Both the position numbers and the translations under genes were made by a program. Below the pieces are notes generated by a model that saw nothing but the letters and a program-made list of their open reading frames with translations, was not told the DNA's origin and ran no database searches. This document shows positions 26,075-34,555 of a stretch of 49,433 nt of DNA, one piece after another (the stretch's first letter is position 1; each line of letters starts with the position of its first letter). Location of the stretch: positions 1 through 49,433 of the forward strand of contig NZ_JAHWGL010000027.1 of NCBI RefSeq assembly GCF_019334315.1, written 5' to 3'. Source of the DNA: Hymenobacter profundi. GTDB taxonomy: Bacteria; Bacteroidota; Bacteroidia; Cytophagales; Hymenobacteraceae.

Positions 26075-26929
26075 AGGTGCGTTCTAGGTCGTTGAATTGA
26101 GGCCGCAAATACAAAACGTACTGTTTCTTCTGGTTTATAGCTAGATTACCGTTGTGTGAATTAATGGAGTTGCCCGAGCTTGAGGTGGTTGGGTAAATCT
26201 GGACAGAATAGGGCCTTATCTTTCGAATGTCATGAAAGACAGCCCTCAACCAGACAAACGCCGCTGCTACGATGCGGCCTTGAACCTTCACAACCTATAA
26301 ATTGTCGTATGACGTCCTATGTTTGAGCGGAAACTTAAACATAGGATAGGACGAACGCACGATTGTGTTGTGATACTACCAGTGTTCGTGGTAGGGCGTC
26401 CCACGCAAGGAGCTGGTGAAAAATACACGAACGATGGTGGCATGATGGCCACCATCGTTCGATTGCCTTAGCAGGCGGGCGGAAGAAAAGCACGTGGGCT
26501 TTCTGCGAGGAACCAACTACTGATCAACTGATGTGTCCAGCGGGTGCTGCGGCGTTCCGCTAGGGGGGAGCAGTGTGGTACTACGGGCCTATTATCGGGC
26601 TCTACCCGTACATAAACGTTGAGGCAAGTACTACTAAAAACTTATACATGATGTATGTATGCGTTATGTACGTGCGGTAGCACTCTCGCTCCTAATCCGT
26701 TTCTGTGCGAAGGGGAGGGTGCTACCGCTCTAGCTCTCTCGCGCTACTTTTCTCATGCCGCTTCTCTGTTTAATGTTACTTCGTGCCCCCTAGGGGAGTA
26801 GGCGTTCTGCTCTGGCTCCGGAACGCGGCCAGCAGAAAAGCTTGGGTTCGGGCAACCCCTCTTCCCTTGGCTGCATCTGTTCTGTTGCCTGTACCCATCT
26901 GCTAACCTATTCGCTAACACTTCCCTACT
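26075..26929. other. 855-base intergenic region with IS end and several hairpins
   Basis: No convincing gene. It holds an IS-end repeat at 26181-26216 (TGAGGTGGTTGGGTAAATC), a dyad with arms CCTATGTTT and AAACATAGG near 26316-26346, and a near-perfect hairpin at 26428-26461 (CGAACGATGGTGGC, loop, partner). A long-loop inverted repeat has arms GCGGTAGCAC (26674-26683) and GTGCTACCGC (26719-26728). Smaller GC-rich dyads near 26790-26870 could fold in the leader of the S41 peptidase. No tRNA or known riboswitch was recognised. PhoX and S41 promoters must lie at either end. Confidence 0.5.
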
Positions 26930-27931
26930 ATGTCCTTTCGTATCAAGCCCTCGTTAAGACTCGTGCTTTTCCCGCTCTTGTTGGCGGCCAGCAGCCTGTT
27001 TGCCCAAACCAGCAAGCCCGACGCGAAGCCCTCCAAGGAGGTGGTGCAGTATTTGACCGAAGTGCAACAGATCATTAAGAAGAACGCACTATATGCGGAT
27101 TCCATCGACTGGGCGCAGCTGCGAAAGCAGGTCAAGGAAAAATCACAAGGGGTGGTAACCGTCGCAGAATGTCAGCCCGTCATCGACCATATCATGCACA
27201 CACTTCGTGACGCGGGCGATAAGCATTCTCATTTCTACCCGAAAGCAGAAGCAGCGACCTTAACTTCTCCGAGCTATACGGGCCAGCCAGCCGAAAGCCG
27301 GTACTTGGGCGATGGCGTCGGGTACATAAAAATACCGGAATTCACGTCCATGGAGGCCTCGGTCGGACAGACCTTCGCTCAGAGCATCCAACGCCAGTTG
27401 GCGGCGCTGCAAACTCAATACCCACTCACGGGGTGGGTGGTCGATCTGCGCCAGAATACAGGTGGTAATATGAACCCCATGATCGCGGGGCTCCAAACCC
27501 TGCTGGGCGAGGGAATCTACGCGTACGATGTTACCCCACGGCGTACGTTGATGAAGGGACTACCCCGCTACCATTGGAGCGAAAAAGAACCGCAACCCAG
27601 CGCCGGGGCGGCGGCAACAACGCCGCAGCGGATAGCGATTCTAATTGATTCGCTGACGGCGAGTAGCGGCGAGATGGTCGCCATTTCCTTGATGGGGCGT
27701 GACAACGCCCGGGTCTTTGGCCAGCCATCGGCGGGCTATACGACCGCGAACCAGGACTTCAAGCTGTCGGATGGGGCGTACTTGTTACTGGCAGCCGGCT
27801 ACCGAATGGATAGAACCCGCAAGCCCTATTTGCATAACATCACGCCGGATGTCGTGGTGGAGTATTCGCCGAAGGATACCCCAGATAAGACGATCGAAGC
27901 CGCCCAAAGATGGTTGCAGGGGGCCAAGTAG
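26930..27931 (+). CDS. S41-family (tail-specific-protease-like) peptidase
   Basis: A 333-residue exported protein. Signal peptide LVLFPLLLAASSLFA; N-terminal helical region; then the S41 catalytic domain: DGVGYIKIPEF, WVVDLRQNTGGNM (oxyanion region), and IDSLTASSGEMVA with the probable catalytic serine at 245 followed by GQPSAGYTTANQDFKLSDGA. There is no PDZ domain between the helical and catalytic parts, so this is the short C-terminal-processing-like or tricorn-related form. It stands alone; the neighbouring lipoprotein is decayed. The natural substrate is unknown. Confidence 0.87.
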   Translation: MSFRIKPSLRLVLFPLLLAASSLFAQTSKPDAKPSKEVVQYLTEVQQIIKKNALYADSIDWAQLRKQVKEKSQGVVTVAECQPVIDHIMHTLRDAGDKHSHFYPKAEAATLTSPSYTGQPAESRYLGDGVGYIKIPEFTSMEASVGQTFAQSIQRQLAALQTQYPLTGWVVDLRQNTGGNMNPMIAGLQTLLGEGIYAYDVTPRRTLMKGLPRYHWSEKEPQPSAGAAATTPQRIAILIDSLTASSGEMVAISLMGRDNARVFGQPSAGYTTANQDFKLSDGAYLLLAAGYRMDRTRKPYLHNITPDVVVEYSPKDTPDKTIEAAQRWLQGAK

Positions 27932-27975
27932 GGGTGCTTTTTAAAGGAAGTCCGTTAGCAAGAGCGAAGATTCGC

Positions 27976-28000
27976 TTTGTATCATTACATGAACGTCGGA
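27976..28000 (+). repeat. copy 3 of the TATCATTAC-TGAACG dispersed repeat
   Basis: TTTGTATCATTACATGAACG then TCGGA, the same orientation as the copies near 2996 and 5118. It lies in the 358-base gap between the S41 gene and the decayed lipoprotein. The remainder of that gap has no gene or clear regulatory element. Confidence 0.45.
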
Positions 28001-28289
28001 TCGTGTTATGCTATAAGCATGCTCGTCGGTTGCGCCTAGCACATCAGCTACCCCACGCTCGGAAAACGTGCCTGTGCGGCGCGTACCGGCTCAGCTACAA
28101 TGAGACATCCTGCGCAAGAAGAACGCCGTTGCGCACCGGTCAATAGCTTCTTTCGCTCACTCCTTCACCTGGTCCCGCACAAGCAAACTATCTCAAAGAG
28201 GGATGGCAAAGAAGTTGCGTTGGGCGCCTCTGTTCCTGCTTGCTGGCCTACGGCGTGTTTATCCAACGTATTTGTCCCCTTTTTACTGC

Positions 28290-29495
28290 ATGCTTTTTTC
28301 TTCTACGCTGGTTGTGCCCCGCTTGCGAAGAGGCGCGGCGATGGCCTGCCTGTGCAGCGCGGTAGTCGCCTGTACGAAAAACGAAAACACCCCATCCACC
28401 CCCCAATCGGTCACCGTCTTTACTAAAAAGATGGCGGATATTCGGCTCTCCGATGCCGTCACGACGCGTGATGGCAACTTGTTGGTAACGGGTTTTCAGT
28501 CGTCGTTCAGCTCCTTTCCTTTGGGCACGCGCCTGTTGCTGCTCAAGCTGACGCCGGCTGGGGATACGCTCTGGACGAAAACGTATACCTGCGCTTGGAC
28601 GAACCAGGGCGCCACGTATCAAAGCCGCGGTAGTTGGGGAAATAGTGTGGTAGCCGCCGCCGATGGCACGATCTTGGTCGCGTGGGTGGTAGCAGTTCCT
28701 CCTATTTAACAATACCAACGCGCAAAAGGCCATTCTGTGGAAGTTTTCGGCTACCGGCGACTTGCTCTGAGCCAAGCCAGTAGGCGCCCCCACGAAGGAC
28801 TATACGGTGGGGGCTCGCTTGTGGCGACCGCGGATGGGGGCTATCTCGTGCTGCTCAATCCAACGGAGGGAATCCAACTGGAATTCGAAGTGATCAAAGT
28901 TGATCAGGCGGGAAACGTGGTGCGCACGCACCACTACCCAGGCAAGTACGGGGGCGATATACAACCGACCGCGGATGGGAACTTTGTGTTGACCGGTACG
29001 CGGGGCGACAAAGTTTTTCTCACGAAAATTACCCCATCGGGGGCTGTCTTGTGGACCTCTCAGCTAGGCGAGGGCATCTTCAACCATGCCCATGCCGTGG
29101 TCCAAACACCCGATGGCGGGTATGCCCTGACGGGCCATACCACCATCGCCGGGTTGGGGCGTCAGATACTGCTGCTCAAGACAAACGCCCTAGGCCAGCC
29201 GCAAGCCGCGTATCACTTTGGGGCAGCGGATGACGACGTCGGCTTAACGATCCAGGTGAACGGGCAAGGGGAATATATAGTGGGCGGTTATAGCAACAGT
29301 CAAGGGAATCTAGCTGGGGCTTTGTGTGCCCTTCGCATCGCCCCCACCGGTGCGGAACTGAGCCGCAAAGTGGTAGCGGGCAGTGAGGGAAGGCTGTTAG
29401 CGGTGCGGAAGACAGCAGACGGCGGACTCCTTTTTTGTGGACACGACGACGGTAGCGGCTATCTACTGAAAACAACGGCGGCGTTGCAGCCCTAG
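28290..29495 (+). pseudogene. lipoprotein with beta-propeller-like repeats, frameshifted
   Basis: The frame from 28290 has a lipoprotein signal with lipobox AVVAC followed by TKNENTP, then repeats of the type DGNLLVTGFQSS...LLKLTPAGDTLWTKTY. It breaks near 28685-28708: coding shifts twice, then meets TGA 28768-28770 where LLWAKPVG would be expected, then returns to the first frame near 28805. From there about 220 residues of TADGGYLVLL, PTADGNFVLTGTRGDK and TPDGGYALTG repeats run to TAG. Such repeats form a propeller in secreted Bacteroidota lipoproteins of unknown role. Several lesions make sequencing error alone unlikely. Confidence 0.72.
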
Positions 29496-29633
29496 GCAGG
29501 CCTAGTTAGTAGCAGGCCAACGCCTTTCTAGGAGCGGCTTGGTTGTGCGTAAGGAAACGTGTTGCAGGCAAGCTTATTCGTACGATAAGCCAGCAGTTTG
29601 TAGAGATCAGCTCAACTAGAAGTGCTGTAACGC

Positions 29634-29674
29634 AAAAGTTACATACTAAGGACGGTCGACCCTAGCTTGTTACA
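29634..29674. repeat. repeat next to the recombinase gene, shared with 6371-6411
   Basis: AAAAGTTACATACTAAGGAC is identical to 6371-6390; after about nine divergent bases, TAGCTTGTTAC matches TAGCTCGTTAC at 6401-6411. The right end overlaps the stop codon of the intact tyrosine recombinase (minus strand). Position next to a recombinase suggests an attachment-site or element-end role, which is unproven. Confidence 0.45.
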
Positions 29675-30635
29675 AGCCGAGCTTTTGGGCGGCATTGTGC
29701 TGGCGCACGTTATCCAGGCGGGTATAGCGGCGTATCATCTCACTCGTTTTGTGCTTAGTTTGGTTCATCACCTCCGAGTCATCGGCGCCGGCCAACTTGG
29801 CCACCGTGACAAAGGAGGCGCGCAACGAGTGCGCCGAGAACTTCACGCCTAGGTACCGCTGCACGATCAGGTTCAAATGATGGTCCGTCAGGCGGCGCTC
29901 GGTGAGCCTTCCGCCTTTGCGGAAGGACACAAACACGGGTCCCTCCGTGCGATCCAGCCGCTGCAACCACGCCTGCAACGTGCGGATGGGGCAGAGCTTG
30001 AACTCGGGGGAATAGAAAATAGCCTTCTCTTCGGCAGCACCCAATTGGTTGGTCTTGCTCTTGGCTAGGTTGACAATGAGTCCTTCCTCCGAGAAGGAAA
30101 GGTCTTCGATATTCAGCGCCGCGAGTTCTGAGCGGCGAAAGGCACCAGTAAAGCCCAGCAGCAGAATCACCCGGTCACGCAGCCCAAACACGCTCGTCGT
30201 ATCGATACTTTTCACCGTGCGTTTGAAGATGGCCAGCGTAAAAGCCGGTGCTTGTTTCTGGCGCACGCCCTTCAGGCGACTGATGCCTTCGAGCAGCACC
30301 TTGAACTTCTTGTCATCCGTGGGCGAGTCCAGTCCCTTCAAGGCATGGGCCTTGCTGATGGCGGCGCAGTGGCGCTGGATGGTGGCCACCTTCTTGCCCG
30401 ATTCGGCCAGGTGCGTGACGAAGCCGGCGAGCGTATCGACCGAGGCGGGAAGCGGTTCCAACCCGTGCTCCTGGCACCACAGGCTGAAACGCTTCAAATC
30501 GCCGGCGTAGGCCTTGGCTGTATTGGGTGCGCCCGACAAGCCAGCGGCCACGTACTTAGCCGTGTGCTCCGTGAGGTCGACCAGCGACAGGCCTGACGTC
30601 ATCTTCAGAGCGGGTAGTGCGGAGAGCTTTTTCAC
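29670..30635 (-). CDS. tyrosine-type site-specific recombinase/integrase
   Basis: A 321-residue integrase of XerC/D-like size. The N-terminal SAM-like core-binding domain (NTAKAYAGDLKRFSLWC) precedes the catalytic domain. Active-site residues are all present: Arg168 in GAFRRSEL, Lys194 in AKSKTNQ, His269 and Arg272 in SAHSLRAS, His295 in QTKHKT, and Tyr304 in IRRYTRLDN. The start used is GTG 30635; ATG 30602 (MTSGLSLVDL) is an alternative. It faces a broken paralogue across a dyad-symmetric spacer. It is probably the recombinase of a small mobile element or an invertible unit. Confidence 0.88.
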   Translation of the reverse strand: MKKLSALPALKMTSGLSLVDLTEHTAKYVAAGLSGAPNTAKAYAGDLKRFSLWCQEHGLEPLPASVDTLAGFVTHLAESGKKVATIQRHCAAISKAHALKGLDSPTDDKKFKVLLEGISRLKGVRQKQAPAFTLAIFKRTVKSIDTTSVFGLRDRVILLLGFTGAFRRSELAALNIEDLSFSEEGLIVNLAKSKTNQLGAAEEKAIFYSPEFKLCPIRTLQAWLQRLDRTEGPVFVSFRKGGRLTERRLTDHHLNLIVQRYLGVKFSAHSLRASFVTVAKLAGADDSEVMNQTKHKTSEMIRRYTRLDNVRQHNAAQKLGL

Positions 30636-30639
30636 GTGA

Positions 30640-30781
30640 CCTATATATATAGGAGTAAGGCGTCGATTTTCGGGATAAAAGTACGAAAAACGATAAGGTC
30701 CGATAAGTAAAAGTTATCGAACCTTATTGTTTTTACTACTTTGCAGTCAAAATCGTTCGGCTACTCCTAATTATATATAGG
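30640..30781. promoter_or_regulatory. dyad-symmetric spacer between the two recombinases
   Basis: The whole spacer is an imperfect palindrome. Outer arms: CCTATATATATAGGAGTA at the left, against the complement of TACTCCTAATTATATATAGG at the right. Inner arms: CGATAAGGTCCGATAAG (30691-30707) and GTTATCGAACCTTATTG (30713-30729), 14 of 17 positions complementary, around TAAAA. The inner arms carry repeated CGATAA units. It may be a divergent promoter duplicated with the two genes, or the crossover site the recombinase acts on. Confidence 0.55.
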
Positions 30782-30809
30782 CACTATCAAGCGCGCTAGT
30801 CTTTCTACC

Positions 30810-31768
30810 ATGAGTGAGTTGATTCCGGTCCCAGCAATGTTGCCCGCACGCTTGTCTTCTGTCTGCAATACGGTGGCCCGCTACGTGGCCGTCGGCCTAG
30901 CCGGCGCGGCCAATACGCGCCGGGCGTACGCGGCCGACCTACGCACCTTCGAGCAGTACTGCTGAGATCAAGAACTTGAGGACTTGCCCGCCGCTGTGAC
31001 CACCGTGGCCCAGTACGTAACGCACCTAACCGCAAGCTGGCCACCATCCGCCGCTACCTCTCGGCCATTGCCAAAGCCCACACGCTGGCCGGCTACCAAA
31101 CCCCGACGGACTCCAAGCAGCTGGCCGTCGTGCTCGAAGGTATCACTCGCGTACTAGGCAAGCGCTAGCGGCAAGCCCAGGCCTTTTCGGACGACGAACT
31201 CAAGCGCGCCATCAACCAGCTGGACTTGGCCACACCAGCTGGGCTGCGCGACCGGGCGCTGCTACTGCTGGGCTTTGCCGGCGCCTTCCACCGCTCTGAA
31301 CTGGTGGCCCTGAACGTGGAACACCTCGAGCTCACCCCACAAGCGCTGCTGATCCATCTGGACAAGAACAAGACCAACCAGTACGGCGAGGTGGAGGACA
31401 AAGCTGTCTTCTATGCCCCCGACGACCGCTACTGCCCCGTGCGCTCGATGCAGGCTTGGGTCGCGGTGCTCGGCCGCGACACGGGGCCGCTGCTCGTGTC
31501 CCTGAAACGGGTGCCCAAGCAAGTAGCCCAACCCTCCACCTTTCGCCTCTCCGACATCAGCGCCAACAAACTCGTGCAGCAGCACTTGGGCGGGCAGTAC
31601 ACGGCCCACTCGCTCCGCGCGTCCTTTGTCACCATTGCCGTGGAGGCGGGGCAGTCGAACAAGGCCATTAAGAACTAGACCAAGCAGAAGACCAATGCCA
31701 TGATCGAGTGCTACGCCCACTTAGAGGATGTCAAGCGCTTCAACGCCGCCAAATTCCTCGGCTTGTGA
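30810..31768 (+). pseudogene. tyrosine recombinase paralogue, broken
   Basis: From ATG 30810 the product aligns throughout with the intact integrase on the other side of the spacer. Lesions: TGA at 30963-30965 (after FEQYC), a small deletion with frameshift near 31030 (THLT then RKLATIRRY), TAG at 31166-31168 (GKR stop RQAQAF, against VRQKQAPAF in the paralogue), and TAG at 31676-31678 (IKN stop TKQKT, against MNQTKHKT). Both TAG codons align with Gln. The catalytic Tyr position is retained (IECYAHLED) as are HSLRAS and GAFHRSEL. It is inactive unless stops are suppressed and the frameshift is an error. Confidence 0.85.
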
Positions 31769-31996
31769 GCGTATCCCCAGTAGGAATTGCTTCGGAGTGT
31801 TTTTCGACAGGTTTGTATTTCCTGTACGTAGCAGTCTAACGAAGGCCTATGCATGTGGGGCTGCTCTGTTAGATGAGTAACCCCACCAAACCAAGAGACG
31901 AGCTTGTACTCAAATTACTAAGCTGTTACCCAGCGCTTTCCCAGTCCCATAACGCCCCTTTTCGAACATGTTTGGTTGTACAAGAAAAGGAGCGAC

Positions 31997-33535
31997 TCAT
32001 CGCTGTTCCAAGGTTGGAACCTTACTAGCTGGTTTTGCCACCAGCGGCGTGTTGCTGAGTTGCTGCCACGTGCTACCCTGCGCCGAGCGTAATTCTATAG
32101 AAGTCAAGGGCTTGCTAGTGAAGAAGATACTGGTCATCACCGTCAGACCCTGGTCGGCGAACAGCTCTATGGAGGCCGCATCGAGGTAGAGCATCAGCTC
32201 GGTACCAGCAGCTGTGGTCAGGCGCGGCGCTACGGCACGCCCCGTAAACTTGGGGCTGAAGCTGTTTTTACCCACCTTGCTGCGGTCAATGAAATACTGT
32301 TTGCCAGCTTTATCGTACCCTACCACCAGCTCCTCCCCAGCCGCATTACCCAGCACTAGCTCAAAATCATTCAACTGCTTGGTGCTGAGTGTCAGGCGGT
32401 GCTTGTCGGTGGTGCTGTTGAGGCGGGCGGTAAGGTCGGTGGGCGCTTTTACCGTTATATTCTGGAGGGTGGTGGCCTTGCCGGCCAGGGTGCGCAGCTC
32501 GGAGACAGGCTGCGAGGTGAGGTAGATTTCACTACCCACTTGGCGCAAACCCAGCTCGCGCGGGATGGTTGTGGCGCTACGCCAAGGCGAAGTAGGCACC
32601 TCATTGGCGTACTCCCAGTTGCTCATCCACCCCAGAAACAGGCGGCGGTTGCCGGTGTTATTCCACGTTACGCCGGCGTACTCGTCGGGGCCGTAGTCGG
32701 CCCACTTGGTTTTGGCGTTGAGAGGCATGAAGGTTTTGCCATCAAACTGACCCACAAAATATTGCGTGGCCGAGCCACCGTTGGGACCACCCGGGTTTAG
32801 GTTCACGATGAGCACCCAATACGTTTTGCCGTTGAGCATGAGCGGAAACAGATCGGGGCACTCCCATACGCCGCCATGGGCGCCCAGCTTCTCGCCAAAC
32901 TCGCTCAGCTTGGTCCACTCTTTCAGGTTAGGCGAGGAGTAGAACGTGATGCGGTCCTTGGTCGCCAAGGTCATCACCCACTGCTTAGCGGGCTCATTCC
33001 AGCTTACTTTCGGGTCACGGAAGTCCACAATGCCAGGATTGGGCAGAACGGGGTTGCCGGCATATTTAGTCCACGTCTTGCCCGCGTCGAGGCTGTAGGC
33101 CAGGCTTTGGTATTGGTGCTTGTTCTGCCCTTTTTTCTCCTCTTCCGGGCTGTGGTGGGTGAAGATGGCTACCAACGCATTCTTGCCAAAACCGGCCGTA
33201 TTGTTCTCGTCTACAACGGCACTACCGGAGAAAATCATACCCAGCTTATCAGGATACAGGGCAATGGGCTGCTCCTGCCAGCGCACCATATCGGGGCTGG
33301 TGGCGTGCCCCCAGTGCATAGGTCCCCAGACCATACCCTGGGGGTAGTACTGGAAGAACAAGTGGTAGGTGCCCTGATAATAGACCATGCCATTGGGGTC
33401 GTTCATCCAGTGCGCAGTCGGCGTGAAGTGGTAGGCTGGGCGATACTGCGGGGTAGCCGGTGGTACAGCGGCTTGCTGGGCGAAGGAGGTAGTCGTCAGG
33501 AGCGCGCCGGTAAGCAGGGCCAGTAACTTTTTCAT
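31997..33535 (-). CDS. GH32 glycosidase (levanase/fructan hydrolase)
   Basis: A 512-residue exported enzyme with signal peptide ending near AQ20. The five-bladed propeller has the GH32 triad: nucleophile Asp46 in WMNDPNG, transition-state Asp174 in FRDPK, and acid/base Glu225 in ECPDLF. A C-terminal beta-sandwich follows (ELMLYLDAASIELFADQG, the usual GH32C signature). It cleaves beta-fructosides, releasing fructose from levan, inulin or sucrose; the specificity cannot be read from sequence. There is no lipobox, so a periplasmic location is likely. It is last in the fructan operon. Confidence 0.93.
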   Translation of the reverse strand: MKKLLALLTGALLTTTSFAQQAAVPPATPQYRPAYHFTPTAHWMNDPNGMVYYQGTYHLFFQYYPQGMVWGPMHWGHATSPDMVRWQEQPIALYPDKLGMIFSGSAVVDENNTAGFGKNALVAIFTHHSPEEEKKGQNKHQYQSLAYSLDAGKTWTKYAGNPVLPNPGIVDFRDPKVSWNEPAKQWVMTLATKDRITFYSSPNLKEWTKLSEFGEKLGAHGGVWECPDLFPLMLNGKTYWVLIVNLNPGGPNGGSATQYFVGQFDGKTFMPLNAKTKWADYGPDEYAGVTWNNTGNRRLFLGWMSNWEYANEVPTSPWRSATTIPRELGLRQVGSEIYLTSQPVSELRTLAGKATTLQNITVKAPTDLTARLNSTTDKHRLTLSTKQLNDFELVLGNAAGEELVVGYDKAGKQYFIDRSKVGKNSFSPKFTGRAVAPRLTTAAGTELMLYLDAASIELFADQGLTVMTSIFFTSKPLTSIELRSAQGSTWQQLSNTPLVAKPASKVPTLEQR

Positions 33536-33569
33536 GATCGAACGAAGGGCGAAAGGAATAGGAAATAGC

Positions 33570-34466
33570 TTACGCCGTTTGCGGCGCGAGCAGTTTGGCC
33601 ACGTCGGCGGCGGTGATGGCGGGCGTGGCGCCTTGGTGGGTAGCCACTAGTGCCCCAGCAGCACAGGCAAAGCGTAGCATAGTCTCTGGCTTGTCGCCGG
33701 CCAGCCATCCTTTCAGCAACGCGGCCAAAAAGGCGTCGCCACTGCCAATGGTGTCACGCACCTGTACGGGTAGGCCGGGAGCCCGGTAGAGCTGCCCGCC
33801 GGTGTAGAGTAGCGCGCCGTCGGCGCCGCAAGTGACGCACACCCCTTGCAATTGGTAGCGCTGGGCCAGCCATTGCATGGCGGCTTCCTTGTCCTGAACC
33901 GGCCCCTGGCCCAACCACTCCATCACTTCAGTCAACTCGTGATGATTCATCTTGACCAGATTGGCTTTGCTGAGCAGGTACTTCGTTACTTCCCTGGTGT
34001 AGTGCGGGGGACGCAGGTTCACGTCGAACACCCGGAAACGGGCGCTTTCGAGCAAGCGGTAGAGAGTTTCGCGGCTATTGGTCTGGCGAGCAACTAGACT
34101 GCCGTAGACCAGCATATCGGCCTCCGCTACTACATCGGCCAGTGTCGCCTCATACTGGATGTAGTCCCAGGCCACAGGCTGCACAATTTTGTAGACTACT
34201 TCATTCGCGTCGTCCACGTTGGCTTTCACTACCCCCGTGAGGTGGGTATGGCCTTGTTGAACATAGGTGGTATTTAAATGCTTCGACTCGATGAAAGCCA
34301 GCAGTTCCCGGCCCAGCTCATCGTCGCCCACGCGACTGATCAACTCAACGGGCTGGCCTAGCTGGCTTAGGTGCACGGCTACGTTAAACGGAGCCCCGCC
34401 CGGCTGCTGGCCGGTAGGCAGGATGTCCCAAAGTACTTCGCCGAAACAAACAACGGAGGTAGGCAT
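33570..34466 (-). CDS. PfkB-family carbohydrate kinase (fructokinase)
   Basis: A 298-residue sugar kinase. N-terminal CFGEVLWDILPTG and GGAPFNVAVHLSQLG are typical of fructokinases; the C-terminal anion-hole and catalytic motif DTIGSGDAF has the base Asp at about 244. FDVNLRPPHY supports the fructokinase subgroup. It phosphorylates fructose with ATP in the cytoplasm, committing it to glycolysis. It lies 34 bases upstream of the GH32 gene and 89 after the sugar transporter gene in the same operon. Confidence 0.92.
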   Translation of the reverse strand: MPTSVVCFGEVLWDILPTGQQPGGAPFNVAVHLSQLGQPVELISRVGDDELGRELLAFIESKHLNTTYVQQGHTHLTGVVKANVDDANEVVYKIVQPVAWDYIQYEATLADVVAEADMLVYGSLVARQTNSRETLYRLLESARFRVFDVNLRPPHYTREVTKYLLSKANLVKMNHHELTEVMEWLGQGPVQDKEAAMQWLAQRYQLQGVCVTCGADGALLYTGGQLYRAPGLPVQVRDTIGSGDAFLAALLKGWLAGDKPETMLRFACAAGALVATHQGATPAITAADVAKLLAPQTA

Positions 34467-34555
34467 ATGCAGCGTAAAAAGGTCTTGGTTAAGTAAGTAG
34501 ATTAGCGGGCACGCTGTGCGTCAGAAACAGCGCGCCCAATAGCAACGGCTGCTGC

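Noticed and set aside
26428..26461. Intrinsic terminator
   Set aside because: The stem is strong but has no T-run on either strand and lies upstream of both neighbouring genes, so nothing would terminate there.
681..31768. A window-wide alternative genetic code with TAG as glutamine
   Set aside because: TAG ends otherwise full-length genes (FAD oxidoreductase, MFS transporter at 18223, S41 peptidase), and the same pseudogenes also have frameshifts and TGA codons.
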